Origin: an uncultured Clostridia bacterium
GTDB lineage: Bacteria; Bacillota_A; Clostridia; Oscillospirales; Oscillospiraceae
Direction of reading: 5' to 3'
Length of the DNA stretch: 8,946 bases
NCBI GenBank assembly: GCA_947307505.1
Contig: CAMZJG010000033.1
Span: forward strand, 1 to 8,946
The position numbers were made by a program, and so were the translations under genes. Under the pieces are notes generated by a model. It was not told the origin of the DNA, did no database searches, and saw only the letters and a list, made by a program, of their open reading frames with translations. Numbering within the stretch: the first letter of the stretch is position 1; every line of letters begins with the position of its first letter. Shown here piece by piece: positions 1 to 5,602 of the stretch.

Positions 1-1
1 G

Positions 2-52
2 GATATCCGGGACGCCACCTTCCAGGCTTTTGAGGTGGCGCGGACCATCTGA
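2..52 (+). CDS. 3' end of an upstream gene (partial, product unknown)
   Basis: An open frame enters from the left edge and ends at TGA (50-52). The visible C-terminus reads DIRDATFQAFEVARTI. Codons are GC-rich in the third position like the other genes here, and a strong hairpin terminator starts 13 bases after the stop, as expected for a true gene end. Sixteen residues are too few to name a family; the other two + strand frames have less support. The full gene lies outside the window. Confidence 0.55.
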   Translation, partial: DIRDATFQAFEVARTI

Positions 53-65
53 TCAGCGCAGCATA

Positions 66-95
66 CGGGAAGGGGAATCATCCCCTTCCCGTTTT
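66..95 (+). terminator. Rho-independent terminator of the upstream gene
   Basis: Perfect 11-bp stem: CGGGAAGGGGA (66-76) pairs with TCCCCTTCCCG (81-91) around the 4-base loop ATCA, followed by TTTT. It follows the partial gene ending at 52 and separates it from the promoter at 125-153. Confidence 0.85.
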
Positions 96-124
96 CGTTA
101 TGGGGAAGAATTGCGTCCTGCATC

Positions 125-153
125 TTGAAACAGATCCAGATCAATGCTATAAT
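125..153 (+). promoter_or_regulatory. Sigma-A promoter of the CNNM/CBS gene pair
   Basis: The -35 is TTGAAA (125-130) and the -10 is a consensus TATAAT (148-153), with a 17-base spacer. A TG at 145-146 makes it an extended -10 (TGCTATAAT). Transcription should start near 160, leaving a leader of about 70 bases. That leader can form a 7-bp hairpin, GCCGGAG (179-185) with CTCCGGC (198-204), just before the weak ribosome site. Confidence 0.85.
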
Positions 154-229
154 TATTTCGTATATACATTTTTCCCCTGCCGGAGCATTGCCGTCGCCTC
201 CGGCGGGATACGGGAGTTGATTTACCCTC

Positions 230-1249
230 ATGGACGACATACCCCGAAGTATCCTGGTCCTGGCGCTCATCCTGCTGGGCGGCTGTTTTGCCGGCAGTGA
301 AACCGCTCTTTCCTACTGCAACAAAGTGCGCATGCGGAAGCGGGCGGAGGAGGGCGAGCGTCGGGCAAAGCGCGTGGTGCGGATCCTGGACCGGTTTGAC
401 AAGGCTCTTTCCACCATATTGATCGGCACCAACGTCTGCTATGTATTCGCTTCTTCCTTTGCGGCCCTGTTGTTCATCAAGCACATGGGCACCGTCGGCG
501 CGGTTGTCTCTACTGTTGTGCTCACCCTGCTGATCTTTTTCTTCGCGGAGACCATCCCCAAGAACTTCGCACGGGTGAACAGCGACGCTTACGCCCTGGT
601 CTGTTCCGGTCCCCTGTCGGTCCTGATGATTCTTCTCACTCCCCTCACCGCCCTGCTGACGGGGTTGGGCTGGGTGGTAAAGCGGCTTCTGCCGGAAACG
701 GGAGACCTGCCCAGCATCACTGAGGACGAGTTCTCCACCATGATCGACAACATCGAAGAAGAAGGGCTGATGGAACCCGCGGAAACGGCGCTCATCAAGT
801 CGGCCATCGATTTTTCGGATACCTCTGTGGATCAGGTCATGACCCCGCTGAAAAACATGGTGGCGGTGTCCATTTCCGAGGATCCGGAAAAACTGAAGGA
901 GCTGATCCTGCAGGAAAAGTATTCCCGCCTTCCGGTATATGCCGGTACGCCGGACCGGATCGTGGGCGTCCTCCAGACCAAAGACTGCCTCTGGCGCATC
1001 CTGCACGGGGAACCCATCGATATCAGTTCCCTGATGAACCTCACCTATAACGTGAGCCCGGATACCAAGCTCAACACCCTGTTCGAAGGGCTTGGCCGGC
1101 GGCATACCCATATGGCCATGGTGGTGGACAGTGAAGGCATCGCCCTGGGCTTCGTCACCATGGAGGATATCCTGGAGGAGCTGGTGGGCGAGATCTACGA
1201 CGAGGATGACAAGCCTGCCCGGACTCAGCAGAAGGAGGCAGGCGCATGA
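230..1249 (+). CDS. CNNM/CBS-domain membrane protein, short form (CorC/HlyC 'hemolysin-like' family)
   Basis: A 339-aa member of the DUF21/CNNM plus CBS-pair family, often labelled hemolysin C or CorC; the better-studied members act in Mg2+/cation export at the cytoplasmic membrane. Visible order: hydrophobic segment about 6-28 ending in the typical small-residue turn GSETALS (22-28); DUF21 transmembrane region to about 150 with the family motif AETIPK (106-111); CBS 1 about 204-260 with YSRLPVY (231-237); CBS 2 about 270-322 ending in MEDILEELVGEIYDE (311-325). It then stops: the CorC_HlyC C-terminal domain of full-length relatives (about 420-440 aa) is missing. The CBS-2 stretch normally reading VVDEYGGT is degraded to VVDSEGIA (298-305). 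ATG 230 is the only sensible start, since an in-frame stop lies at 218-220 and the first membrane segment begins at once; the SD (GGAG, 213-216) is 13 bases away. The stop overlaps the next gene's ATG. Family certain; transported ion not inferable. Confidence 0.93.
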   Translation: MDDIPRSILVLALILLGGCFAGSETALSYCNKVRMRKRAEEGERRAKRVVRILDRFDKALSTILIGTNVCYVFASSFAALLFIKHMGTVGAVVSTVVLTLLIFFFAETIPKNFARVNSDAYALVCSGPLSVLMILLTPLTALLTGLGWVVKRLLPETGDLPSITEDEFSTMIDNIEEEGLMEPAETALIKSAIDFSDTSVDQVMTPLKNMVAVSISEDPEKLKELILQEKYSRLPVYAGTPDRIVGVLQTKDCLWRILHGEPIDISSLMNLTYNVSPDTKLNTLFEGLGRRHTHMAMVVDSEGIALGFVTMEDILEELVGEIYDEDDKPARTQQKEAGA

Positions 1250-2508
1250 TTTACCTTCTCTATCTGCTGCTGGTCCTGCTGGTCCTCCTCAGTGCCTTTT
1301 TCTCCAGCTCTGAGATCGCCTACGCCACCGCCAGCCGTCTCCGTCTGCAGAATGACGCGGAAAACGGCAGCAAGCGGGCAGCCAGGGCTATGTGGATCAC
1401 GGAACACTTTACCGGTTTTTTGTCCACCATCCTGGTGGGAAACAATCTGGTAAACATCGCCTTTTCCTCCGCCATGACCGCCCTGATGGTCAACGTTTAC
1501 GGGGCAGGCGGAGAGACCATCGCCCCCATTGCCAGCACCCTGGTCCTGCTCATCTTCGGCGAGATCATCCCCAAGATCGCCGGAACCAGCCAGGCGGACC
1601 GTCTGGTCCGGGTCTACACCTATCCCCTGCGCTTTTTCATGATCCTGTTCAAACCCGTGACCGCCCTGGTCACCCGGATCGTGGACCGGCTCTCCAAACT
1701 CTGGACCTCTGAGGAGGCGGAGCCGGAGGTGACGGACGAAGAACTGGTGAGCATCCTGGAGACCATCGAAGACGAGGGCGTGTTTACCGAGCAGGAAAGC
1801 GAGCTCATCAAGTCTGCCATCGAATTCAGCGACGTGACCGCCGCAGATATCTTCATCCCCCGGGTGGACGTGACCGCCATCGACGTGGAGGACAGCGTGG
1901 AGGATCTGCTGAAGGATGAGGATCTCCTGAGCTACTCCCGCATCCCGGTCTATCGGGATACCATCGATACGATCCTGGGCATCCTCTCCACCAAAAAACT
2001 GCTGAAAGCCGCGATCACCACTCCCCTGTCGGAGATCCGGCTGGAGGATCTGCTCTCTCCCCCGGTATATGTGCACAAGACCCGGACCATCTCCTCCATC
2101 CTCTCGGAATTCCGGAGGAAGCACCTGATGATGGCCATCGTGGTGGATGAATACGGCGGCACCGAAGGCATCCTCACCCTGGAGGATATCCTGGAGGAGA
2201 TCGTAGGCGAAATCTTCGACGAGAGCGACGATATCGAGCTGGATGTGGAACAGAAGTCGGACAACGTTTACGTTGTGGACGGCGGAACGACCATCGAGGA
2301 TTTCTTCGATTCCATCGACTATCGGCCCGAGCATTTCGAAAGCGAGTACAGCACCATGGGCGGTTGGGCCGTGGAGATGCTGGACCGTTTCCCCCAGAAA
2401 GGGGATCATTTCACCTGGGATCGCTTCTCCGTCACCGTGACGGAAGCGGAAGCTCTCCGGGTGGAGACCCTGGAGGTGGAGCTTCTTCCTCCTCCCGAAG
2501 AAGAATGA
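1246..2508 (+). CDS. CNNM/CBS/CorC_HlyC membrane protein, full-length (CorC/HlyC family)
   Basis: A 420-aa full-length paralogue of the preceding gene. Order: membrane segment 2-22 leading into FFSSSEIAYATASRL (18-32); DUF21/CNNM membrane domain to about 150 with GEIIPK (105-110), the counterpart of AETIPK upstream; linker with acidic helix (about 160-192); CBS 1 about 203-258 with YSRIPVY (230-236); CBS 2 about 272-325 with the intact VVDEYGGTEG motif (299-308) and TLEDILEEIVGEIFDE (311-326); CorC_HlyC domain about 336-415. CBS pairs in this family bind adenine nucleotides; the role is thought to be Mg2+/cation efflux, and cytolysis is not implied by the name. Translation is probably coupled: ATGA at 1246-1249 joins the two genes, and AAGGAGG (1232-1238) lies inside the upstream gene at good spacing. 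The tandem arrangement suggests the two products form a hetero-oligomer (inference). Confidence 0.95.
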   Translation: MIYLLYLLLVLLVLLSAFFSSSEIAYATASRLRLQNDAENGSKRAARAMWITEHFTGFLSTILVGNNLVNIAFSSAMTALMVNVYGAGGETIAPIASTLVLLIFGEIIPKIAGTSQADRLVRVYTYPLRFFMILFKPVTALVTRIVDRLSKLWTSEEAEPEVTDEELVSILETIEDEGVFTEQESELIKSAIEFSDVTAADIFIPRVDVTAIDVEDSVEDLLKDEDLLSYSRIPVYRDTIDTILGILSTKKLLKAAITTPLSEIRLEDLLSPPVYVHKTRTISSILSEFRRKHLMMAIVVDEYGGTEGILTLEDILEEIVGEIFDESDDIELDVEQKSDNVYVVDGGTTIEDFFDSIDYRPEHFESEYSTMGGWAVEMLDRFPQKGDHFTWDRFSVTVTEAEALRVETLEVELLPPPEEE

Positions 2509-2543
2509 TCCGTTTATTCTGCCAGTCGAAGAATGATTCGTTT
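2500..2543 (+). repeat. 16-base direct repeat spanning the stop codon
   Basis: GAAGAATGATCCGTTT (2500-2515) recurs as GAAGAATGATTCGTTT (2528-2543), one mismatch, 28 bases start to start. The first copy contains the TGA stop of the upstream gene (2506-2508). It looks like a small tandem duplication of the gene end; no function is evident. Confidence 0.6.
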
Positions 2544-2550
2544 CATCTGC

Positions 2551-2581
2551 TGTCCCCGTGCCGGATACCGGCACGGGGACA
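2551..2581. terminator. Perfect 14-bp inverted repeat, possible terminator
   Basis: TGTCCCCGTGCCGG (2551-2564) is exactly complementary to CCGGCACGGGGACA (2568-2581) with a 3-base ATA loop. It lies 42 bases after the CNNM/CBS operon and before the tRNA promoter, so a transcription-ending role is plausible. Neither side has a real T-tract (the + side continues GGTTCTCTGATT). It could instead be an mRNA 3'-end stabiliser or an intergenic palindrome. The inverted repeat is certain; the role is inferred. Confidence 0.45.
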
Positions 2582-2615
2582 GGTTCTCTGATTCCTGCGC
2601 GGAGAAAGATTTTCC

Positions 2616-2644
2616 TTGACACCGGGTGCAAAACTCTCTATAAT
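2616..2644 (+). promoter_or_regulatory. Consensus promoter of tRNA-Pro
   Basis: TTGACA (2616-2621), a 17-base spacer, then TATAAT (2639-2644): both hexamers match consensus. The expected start near 2651 leaves a leader of only about 17 bases before the tRNA, as usual for a stable RNA gene. Confidence 0.9.
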
Positions 2645-2667
2645 GAGAAAGCTTTTGAACAGGATTT

Positions 2668-2744
2668 CGGGGTGTGGCGAAGTTTGGTATCGCGCATGGT
2701 TCGGGACCATGAGGCCGCGGGTTCAAGTCCCGCCACTCCGACCA
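2668..2744 (+). tRNA. tRNA-Pro, anticodon CGG
   Basis: A 77-base cloverleaf that folds by eye. Acceptor CGGGGTG (2668-2674) pairs with CACTCCG (2734-2740), one G-T wobble. D-stem GCGA/TCGC (2677-2680, 2690-2693). Anticodon stem CATGG/CCATG (2695-2699, 2707-2711) with loop TTCGGGA and anticodon CGG at 2702-2704, reading the proline codon CCG. T-stem GCGGG/CCCGC (2717-2721, 2729-2733) with loop TTCAAGT. Discriminator A (2741) and encoded CCA (2742-2744). It is a single-gene unit with its own promoter and terminator. Confidence 0.97.
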
Positions 2745-2787
2745 AAAGGCCTTCGGGGAGCGCTGCTTCCCCGGAGGCCTTTTCTTT
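2744..2787 (+). terminator. Terminator of tRNA-Pro (probably bidirectional)
   Basis: A 16-bp stem: 2744-2759 (AAAAGGCCTTCGGGGA) pairs with 2768-2783 (TCCCCGGAGGCCTTTT), one T-G wobble, loop 2760-2767, then TTTTCTTT. It begins on the A of the tRNA CCA end. Read on the minus strand the stem is followed by TTTTGG, so it could also stop transcripts of the minus-strand gene ending at 2835. Confidence 0.9.
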
Positions 2788-2792
2788 GAATA

Positions 2793-2809
2793 GACTTGAA
2801 CCCGCGGCC
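2793..2809 (-). repeat. Inverted copy of the tRNA-Pro T-arm
   Basis: On the minus strand this segment reads GGCCGCGGGTTCAAGTC, identical over 17 bases to 2713-2729 of the tRNA (end of the variable loop, T-stem 5' side, T-loop and first base of the 3' stem). The two copies are inverted and flank the terminator hairpin. Beyond the 17 bases the similarity ends, so it is not a second tRNA. Confidence 0.75.
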
Positions 2810-2834
2810 GTAAACCGGATGCGCGGCAGTTTTT

Positions 2835-3455
2835 TCATTCCCTGCGCAGGTACCGCTTTGCCAATTGGGCGTGGGGACCCGACGACAGGGCTCGCAGGTC
2901 GTCGGGCGCAAAGAAGGTGGGCCAGTCTGTTCTGTCCTTTCGCATGGCGGCCAGACGCCTGTGGCGGCGGACGGCGCGTCCGATATTCAGAAGCACCATG
3001 ACCCCCATAGGGATCAAAGCGGGAAGCAGATAAGGCTCCGTCTTGGGGTCTCCGGCCAGGAGGCGCATAGCCATCAGGGTGAGGAACGCGACTGCCGCCG
3101 TTGCCAGCGCCATGGGCGATACGAGCCAGGGCTGTCCCATACCGGACCAGGGCTGTACCGCTCCGCAGCGGGTACAGACAACCTTCTGCTCCACAAGGGA
3201 GAAGTCCCCCGCATCGAGCCGCTTCTTTGCAGACGCCAGAACCTGTTCCCGCTCCGTTGCCCCGGCGGCATCGGCAGTCGGCATGCCCGAGCCGGATATG
3301 GTCACCCGGGTGTCCAGGAAATCGAAAAACCCGTGGCCTTCCTTTCTCCGTCTCAGGGTATGCTCGCTCATCCCGGTCTCCCCGCAGCCCGGACAGCGGT
3401 ACATGAGATAAAACTTTCCCAGTTCCTTCGTCTTAGCGGAATCGTTCCTGCTCAT
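2835..3455 (-). CDS. Zinc-ribbon, two-TM membrane protein of unknown function
   Basis: A 206-aa protein I cannot assign to a named family. An N-terminal cytosolic part carries two CxxC knuckles, CPGCG (21-25) and CTRCG (94-98), about 70 residues apart. Together they look like one four-cysteine zinc ribbon interrupted by a polar, charged insert. Two hydrophobic segments follow (about 112-134 and 141-160), then an arginine-rich stretch RAVRRHRRLAAMRKDR (160-175), which suggests both ends face the cytoplasm, and a soluble tail. There is no catalytic motif. ATG at 3455 is supported by GGAGGGG (minus strand, 3461-3467) at 5-base spacing. The gene is monocistronic with its own promoter under a palindrome. 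The real-gene call rests on the RBS, promoter, codon use and coherent protein layout; zinc binding is inferred. Confidence 0.8.
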   Translation of the reverse strand: MSRNDSAKTKELGKFYLMYRCPGCGETGMSEHTLRRRKEGHGFFDFLDTRVTISGSGMPTADAAGATEREQVLASAKKRLDAGDFSLVEQKVVCTRCGAVQPWSGMGQPWLVSPMALATAAVAFLTLMAMRLLAGDPKTEPYLLPALIPMGVMVLLNIGRAVRRHRRLAAMRKDRTDWPTFFAPDDLRALSSGPHAQLAKRYLRRE

Positions 3456-3477
3456 TATTCCCCCTCCTTATATAATC

Positions 3478-3505
3478 ATCTGATTGTTTTATATCATAAT
3501 CAGAT
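3478..3505. promoter_or_regulatory. Operator-like palindrome over the minus-strand promoter
   Basis: ATCTGATT (3478-3485) and AATCAGAT (3498-3505) are exact inverted repeats with centres 20 bp apart, two helical turns. They bracket the -10 of the minus-strand gene, so a bound dimeric repressor would block RNA polymerase. No regulator gene is visible next to it; the function is inferred from position and symmetry. Confidence 0.5.
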
Positions 3506-3517
3506 TAGTCTTGTCAA
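3488..3517 (-). promoter_or_regulatory. Promoter of the zinc-ribbon membrane protein gene
   Basis: Read on the minus strand: a consensus -35 TTGACA (3517-3512), an 18-base spacer and TATAAA (3493-3488). The nearby TATGAT would give a 15-base spacer and is less likely. The local AT-rich stretch contrasts with the GC-rich genes around it. Confidence 0.65.
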
Positions 3518-3675
3518 GCAGAAATATTGGTGATAATTACCACGATAGGAAGATGATCCGCTGTATCATCGCATGGAGTGGATCTGCAGGAGCTGAGGAT
3601 CCGCTGCGGGCCATGTATTCAGAAGGACAGCCGCAGGATGGGCAAAACCAGCCCGGCGTTTTCCCCTTTCTTTGG

Positions 3676-3704
3676 TTGCAGAGTGGGGTTTGATCCGCTA
3701 TAAT
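3676..3704 (+). promoter_or_regulatory. Promoter of dapA
   Basis: TTGCAG (3676-3681), a 17-base spacer and a perfect TATAAT (3699-3704). The predicted start near 3711 leaves only about 40 bases of leader before the dapA ATG, too short for a lysine riboswitch. Confidence 0.8.
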
Positions 3705-3750
3705 AGTTAAAGGAATATCCATCGAGATTCAAGAGCAAGGAGGATTCGTT

Positions 3751-4638
3751 ATGACGAAGAAACCATTGTTCACCGGCGCAGCCACCGCCCTCATCACCCC
3801 GACCACTCCCATGGGGGTGGATTACGAAGCCCTGGGAAGGCTTATTGACTGGCAGATCGAAAAGGGCATCGATGCCTTGGTCATCGCGGGCAGCACCGGC
3901 GAGGGAAAAACCCTCAGCATCGCCGAGCACAAGGAAGTCCTGCGCTACAGCGCCGAGCGCATCGCGGGCCGGGTACCCATGATCGCGGGCACCGGCTCCA
4001 ACGAGACCAGCGTATCCATCAACATGAGCCAGTATGCCTGTGAGGTGGGAGCCGATGGGCTGCTGGTGGTAACCCCTTACTACATCAAGGCCACCCAGAA
4101 CGGGCTGGTAAAGATGTACAACATGATCGCCGACGCGGTGACGAAGCCGCTGATCCTGTACAACGTCCCCAGCCGGACGGGAGTGAATATCGAGCCGGAA
4201 ACCTATTTGCGCCTTGCAGAGCATGAGAACATCGCCGCCATCAAGGAGGCCAACTCCGATATTTCCAAAATTGCCACCACTGCCGCCCTGATTGCGGGAA
4301 AGCTGGATCTCTACTCAGGCAACGACGACCAGACCCTGCCCATTCTCTCCCTGGGGGGCAAGGGGGTCATTTCCGTCCTGTCCAACCTGCTCCCGACGGA
4401 GACCTCCCGCATGTGTCATCTCTGGTTCGAGGGAGACACAGCCGGAGCCACGGCCATGCAGCTCCATTATCTCCCCCTGATCCACGCTCTTTTCAGCGAG
4501 GTGAACCCCATTCCCGCCAAGGCCGCCATGTCCGCCATGGGCTTCTGTGAAAACTTCCTGCGCACCCCCCTGACCCCCATGGAGGATGACCACAAGGAGA
4601 AGCTCTTCGCCCTCATGCGGGCAGAAGGTCTGCTGTGA
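3751..4638 (+). CDS. dapA: 4-hydroxy-tetrahydrodipicolinate synthase (DHDPS)
   Basis: A 295-aa cytosolic class I aldolase-type enzyme that condenses pyruvate with L-aspartate-4-semialdehyde, the first step of the diaminopimelate/lysine branch. Family features: substrate loop GSTGEGKTLS (47-56); TPYY (108-111) with the interface tyrosine Y111; YNVPSRTG (137-144) with catalytic Y137 and carboxylate-binding R142; Schiff-base lysine K165 in IKEANSD (164-170); GNDD (190-193); and NPIPAK (252-257) near the end, which argues for DapA over N-acetylneuraminate lyase or other superfamily members. The first threonine of the usual GTTGE is Ser48 here, keeping the hydroxyl of the proton-relay residue. ATG 3751 follows AAGGAGG (3737-3743) at 7-base spacing. 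It has its own promoter; no other dap gene is nearby, and two unrelated-looking genes follow on the same strand without an obvious terminator. Confidence 0.95.
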   Translation: MTKKPLFTGAATALITPTTPMGVDYEALGRLIDWQIEKGIDALVIAGSTGEGKTLSIAEHKEVLRYSAERIAGRVPMIAGTGSNETSVSINMSQYACEVGADGLLVVTPYYIKATQNGLVKMYNMIADAVTKPLILYNVPSRTGVNIEPETYLRLAEHENIAAIKEANSDISKIATTAALIAGKLDLYSGNDDQTLPILSLGGKGVISVLSNLLPTETSRMCHLWFEGDTAGATAMQLHYLPLIHALFSEVNPIPAKAAMSAMGFCENFLRTPLTPMEDDHKEKLFALMRAEGLL

Positions 4639-4706
4639 TCCCCCCACTTTTCCCAGAGCGGAAGCCAGCGTTCGCAGCTGCGTAACCGTGCAGAATTATT
4701 ACGGAA

Positions 4707-4710
4707 GAGG
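4707..4710 (+). promoter_or_regulatory. Ribosome site fixing the MoaF-like start at ATG 4719
   Basis: GAGG (4707-4710) is 8 bases before ATG 4719. The alternative GTG at 4710 overlaps this site and has no site of its own, so the shorter start is chosen. Confidence 0.7.
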
Positions 4711-4718
4711 TGTTGAAG

Positions 4719-5579
4719 ATGAAACCCGATCAGTTTTCCGGCATGCTGTCCGTATTCCGTCCGCCTTTGGTATACGAGCTCACCGGCAGGGAGTTCACTC
4801 TGGTTTTCGACGACGGGTATGACCGCCGTCTGGTCTTCAAGGATCGGAAAACCCTGTCCTTCGGCCCGGTCGGAGAGGAAAAGGACTATGCCTACGAGTG
4901 TTTGAAGGGCGCCGACCGCTGCTACTTCGTCAACTTTGAAGATTTCACTCTCCGCCCCAGACTGGGCATCTCCCTGGTGCTGGATCTGGTACAGGATCTG
5001 GTCACCATGGCATTGACCCATATGTACAACAACCCCAGGATCCCGGGAATGCCCTCCGCCGATTACGTGTTCGGCGCGATCCAGCGGGAGGACGGCACCG
5101 TGTCGAACCTCCGCCACGGCTATACCACGGACCTGGTGGCTAAGTCCATCAGCTGGAACTACGGCTATTTTGACATTGCCCACGTGTACGCCACGGAACA
5201 TTACTACCGCGTGACCTTCACCCCCCGGGGCCTTGCCCGGGCGTACAGGGGACGTCCCGAGCTCCGGTCCGGCGGCGGCGACGGACGGCGGACGCCCTCC
5301 GCCAACGACATCTATGAGGACTACTTCGCACCCATCAAGATCCGGGACCGCATCTATCTCGTGGGCCTGCTGGAAACGGTAAAGGCCAAGACCCGGGGCA
5401 AAGGAAGCAGCATCCTGGTGCTGATGAACCTGGATGAGATGCACGATGTGGGCCGTTCCTTCGGACCCAGCGGCGAGGGCGGCGAAGCCGGAAGCGGGAA
5501 CAATACCCTGGGCGCCTTTGGCGTCTTCCATGACGCAAGCGAGCTGGTCGCGAAGAAGAGCACCCTCTATGTCCGCTGA
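4719..5579 (+). CDS. MoaF-like two-domain (calycin-type) protein
   Basis: A 286-aa soluble protein resembling MoaF (molybdenum cofactor biosynthesis protein F), a family of two related lipocalin-like halves whose biochemical role is unsettled. N-terminal half: LTGREFTLVFDDG (21-33), then strands ending DRCYFVNFED (66-75), the typical opening of MoaF-N. An additional helical stretch (about 82-105) and a linker follow. C-terminal half: DLVAKSISWNYG (138-149), YEDYFAPIKIRDRIYL (199-214) and ILVLMNLDEMHDVGRSFG (232-249), the strand-strand-DxxxxxxVGRSFG ending of MoaF-C. A polar, glycine-rich insert (about 176-195) and a glycine-rich tail (about 250-265) look disordered. There is no signal peptide or membrane segment. 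It starts 80 bases after dapA and 23 bases before the next gene; no other moa gene is visible, so a molybdopterin role is not supported here. The fold assignment is by motif resemblance. Confidence 0.8.
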   Translation: MKPDQFSGMLSVFRPPLVYELTGREFTLVFDDGYDRRLVFKDRKTLSFGPVGEEKDYAYECLKGADRCYFVNFEDFTLRPRLGISLVLDLVQDLVTMALTHMYNNPRIPGMPSADYVFGAIQREDGTVSNLRHGYTTDLVAKSISWNYGYFDIAHVYATEHYYRVTFTPRGLARAYRGRPELRSGGGDGRRTPSANDIYEDYFAPIKIRDRIYLVGLLETVKAKTRGKGSSILVLMNLDEMHDVGRSFGPSGEGGEAGSGNNTLGAFGVFHDASELVAKKSTLYVR

Positions 5580-5589
5580 AGCAGAGTTT

Positions 5590-5593
5590 GGAG
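5590..5593 (+). promoter_or_regulatory. Ribosome site for the gene starting at ATG 5603
   Basis: GGAG (5590-5593) is 9 bases before ATG 5603. A second match, AGGTGAT (5598-5604), would serve ATG 5609. TTG 5588 overlaps the first site and lacks its own, so it is disfavoured. Confidence 0.5.
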
Positions 5594-5602
5594 AAGCAGG
5601 TG

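Noticed and set aside
1225..2631. 468-codon minus-strand open frame opposite the second CNNM/CBS gene
   Set aside because: It is a shadow produced by GC-rich codons of the real gene: its translation is low-complexity (His, Asp, Gly rich) with no family features, while the + strand encodes an unmistakable CNNM/CBS protein.
2638..2838. 66-codon minus-strand frame across the tRNA, containing VAGLEPAASWSR
   Set aside because: This peptide is the well-known false product of translating a tRNA gene on its opposite strand; the tRNA folds perfectly and the frame has no independent support.
3630..3672. Possible terminator (GGGC/GCCC stem followed by TTTTCCCCTTTCTTT) upstream of dapA
   Set aside because: The stem is only 4 bp without a bulge and no + strand gene precedes it; too weak to report as a feature, though a short unannotated transcript cannot be excluded.
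3705..3750. Lysine riboswitch in the dapA leader
   Set aside because: The likely transcription start leaves only about 40 bases of leader, far too short for the lysine aptamer, and no expression platform is seen.
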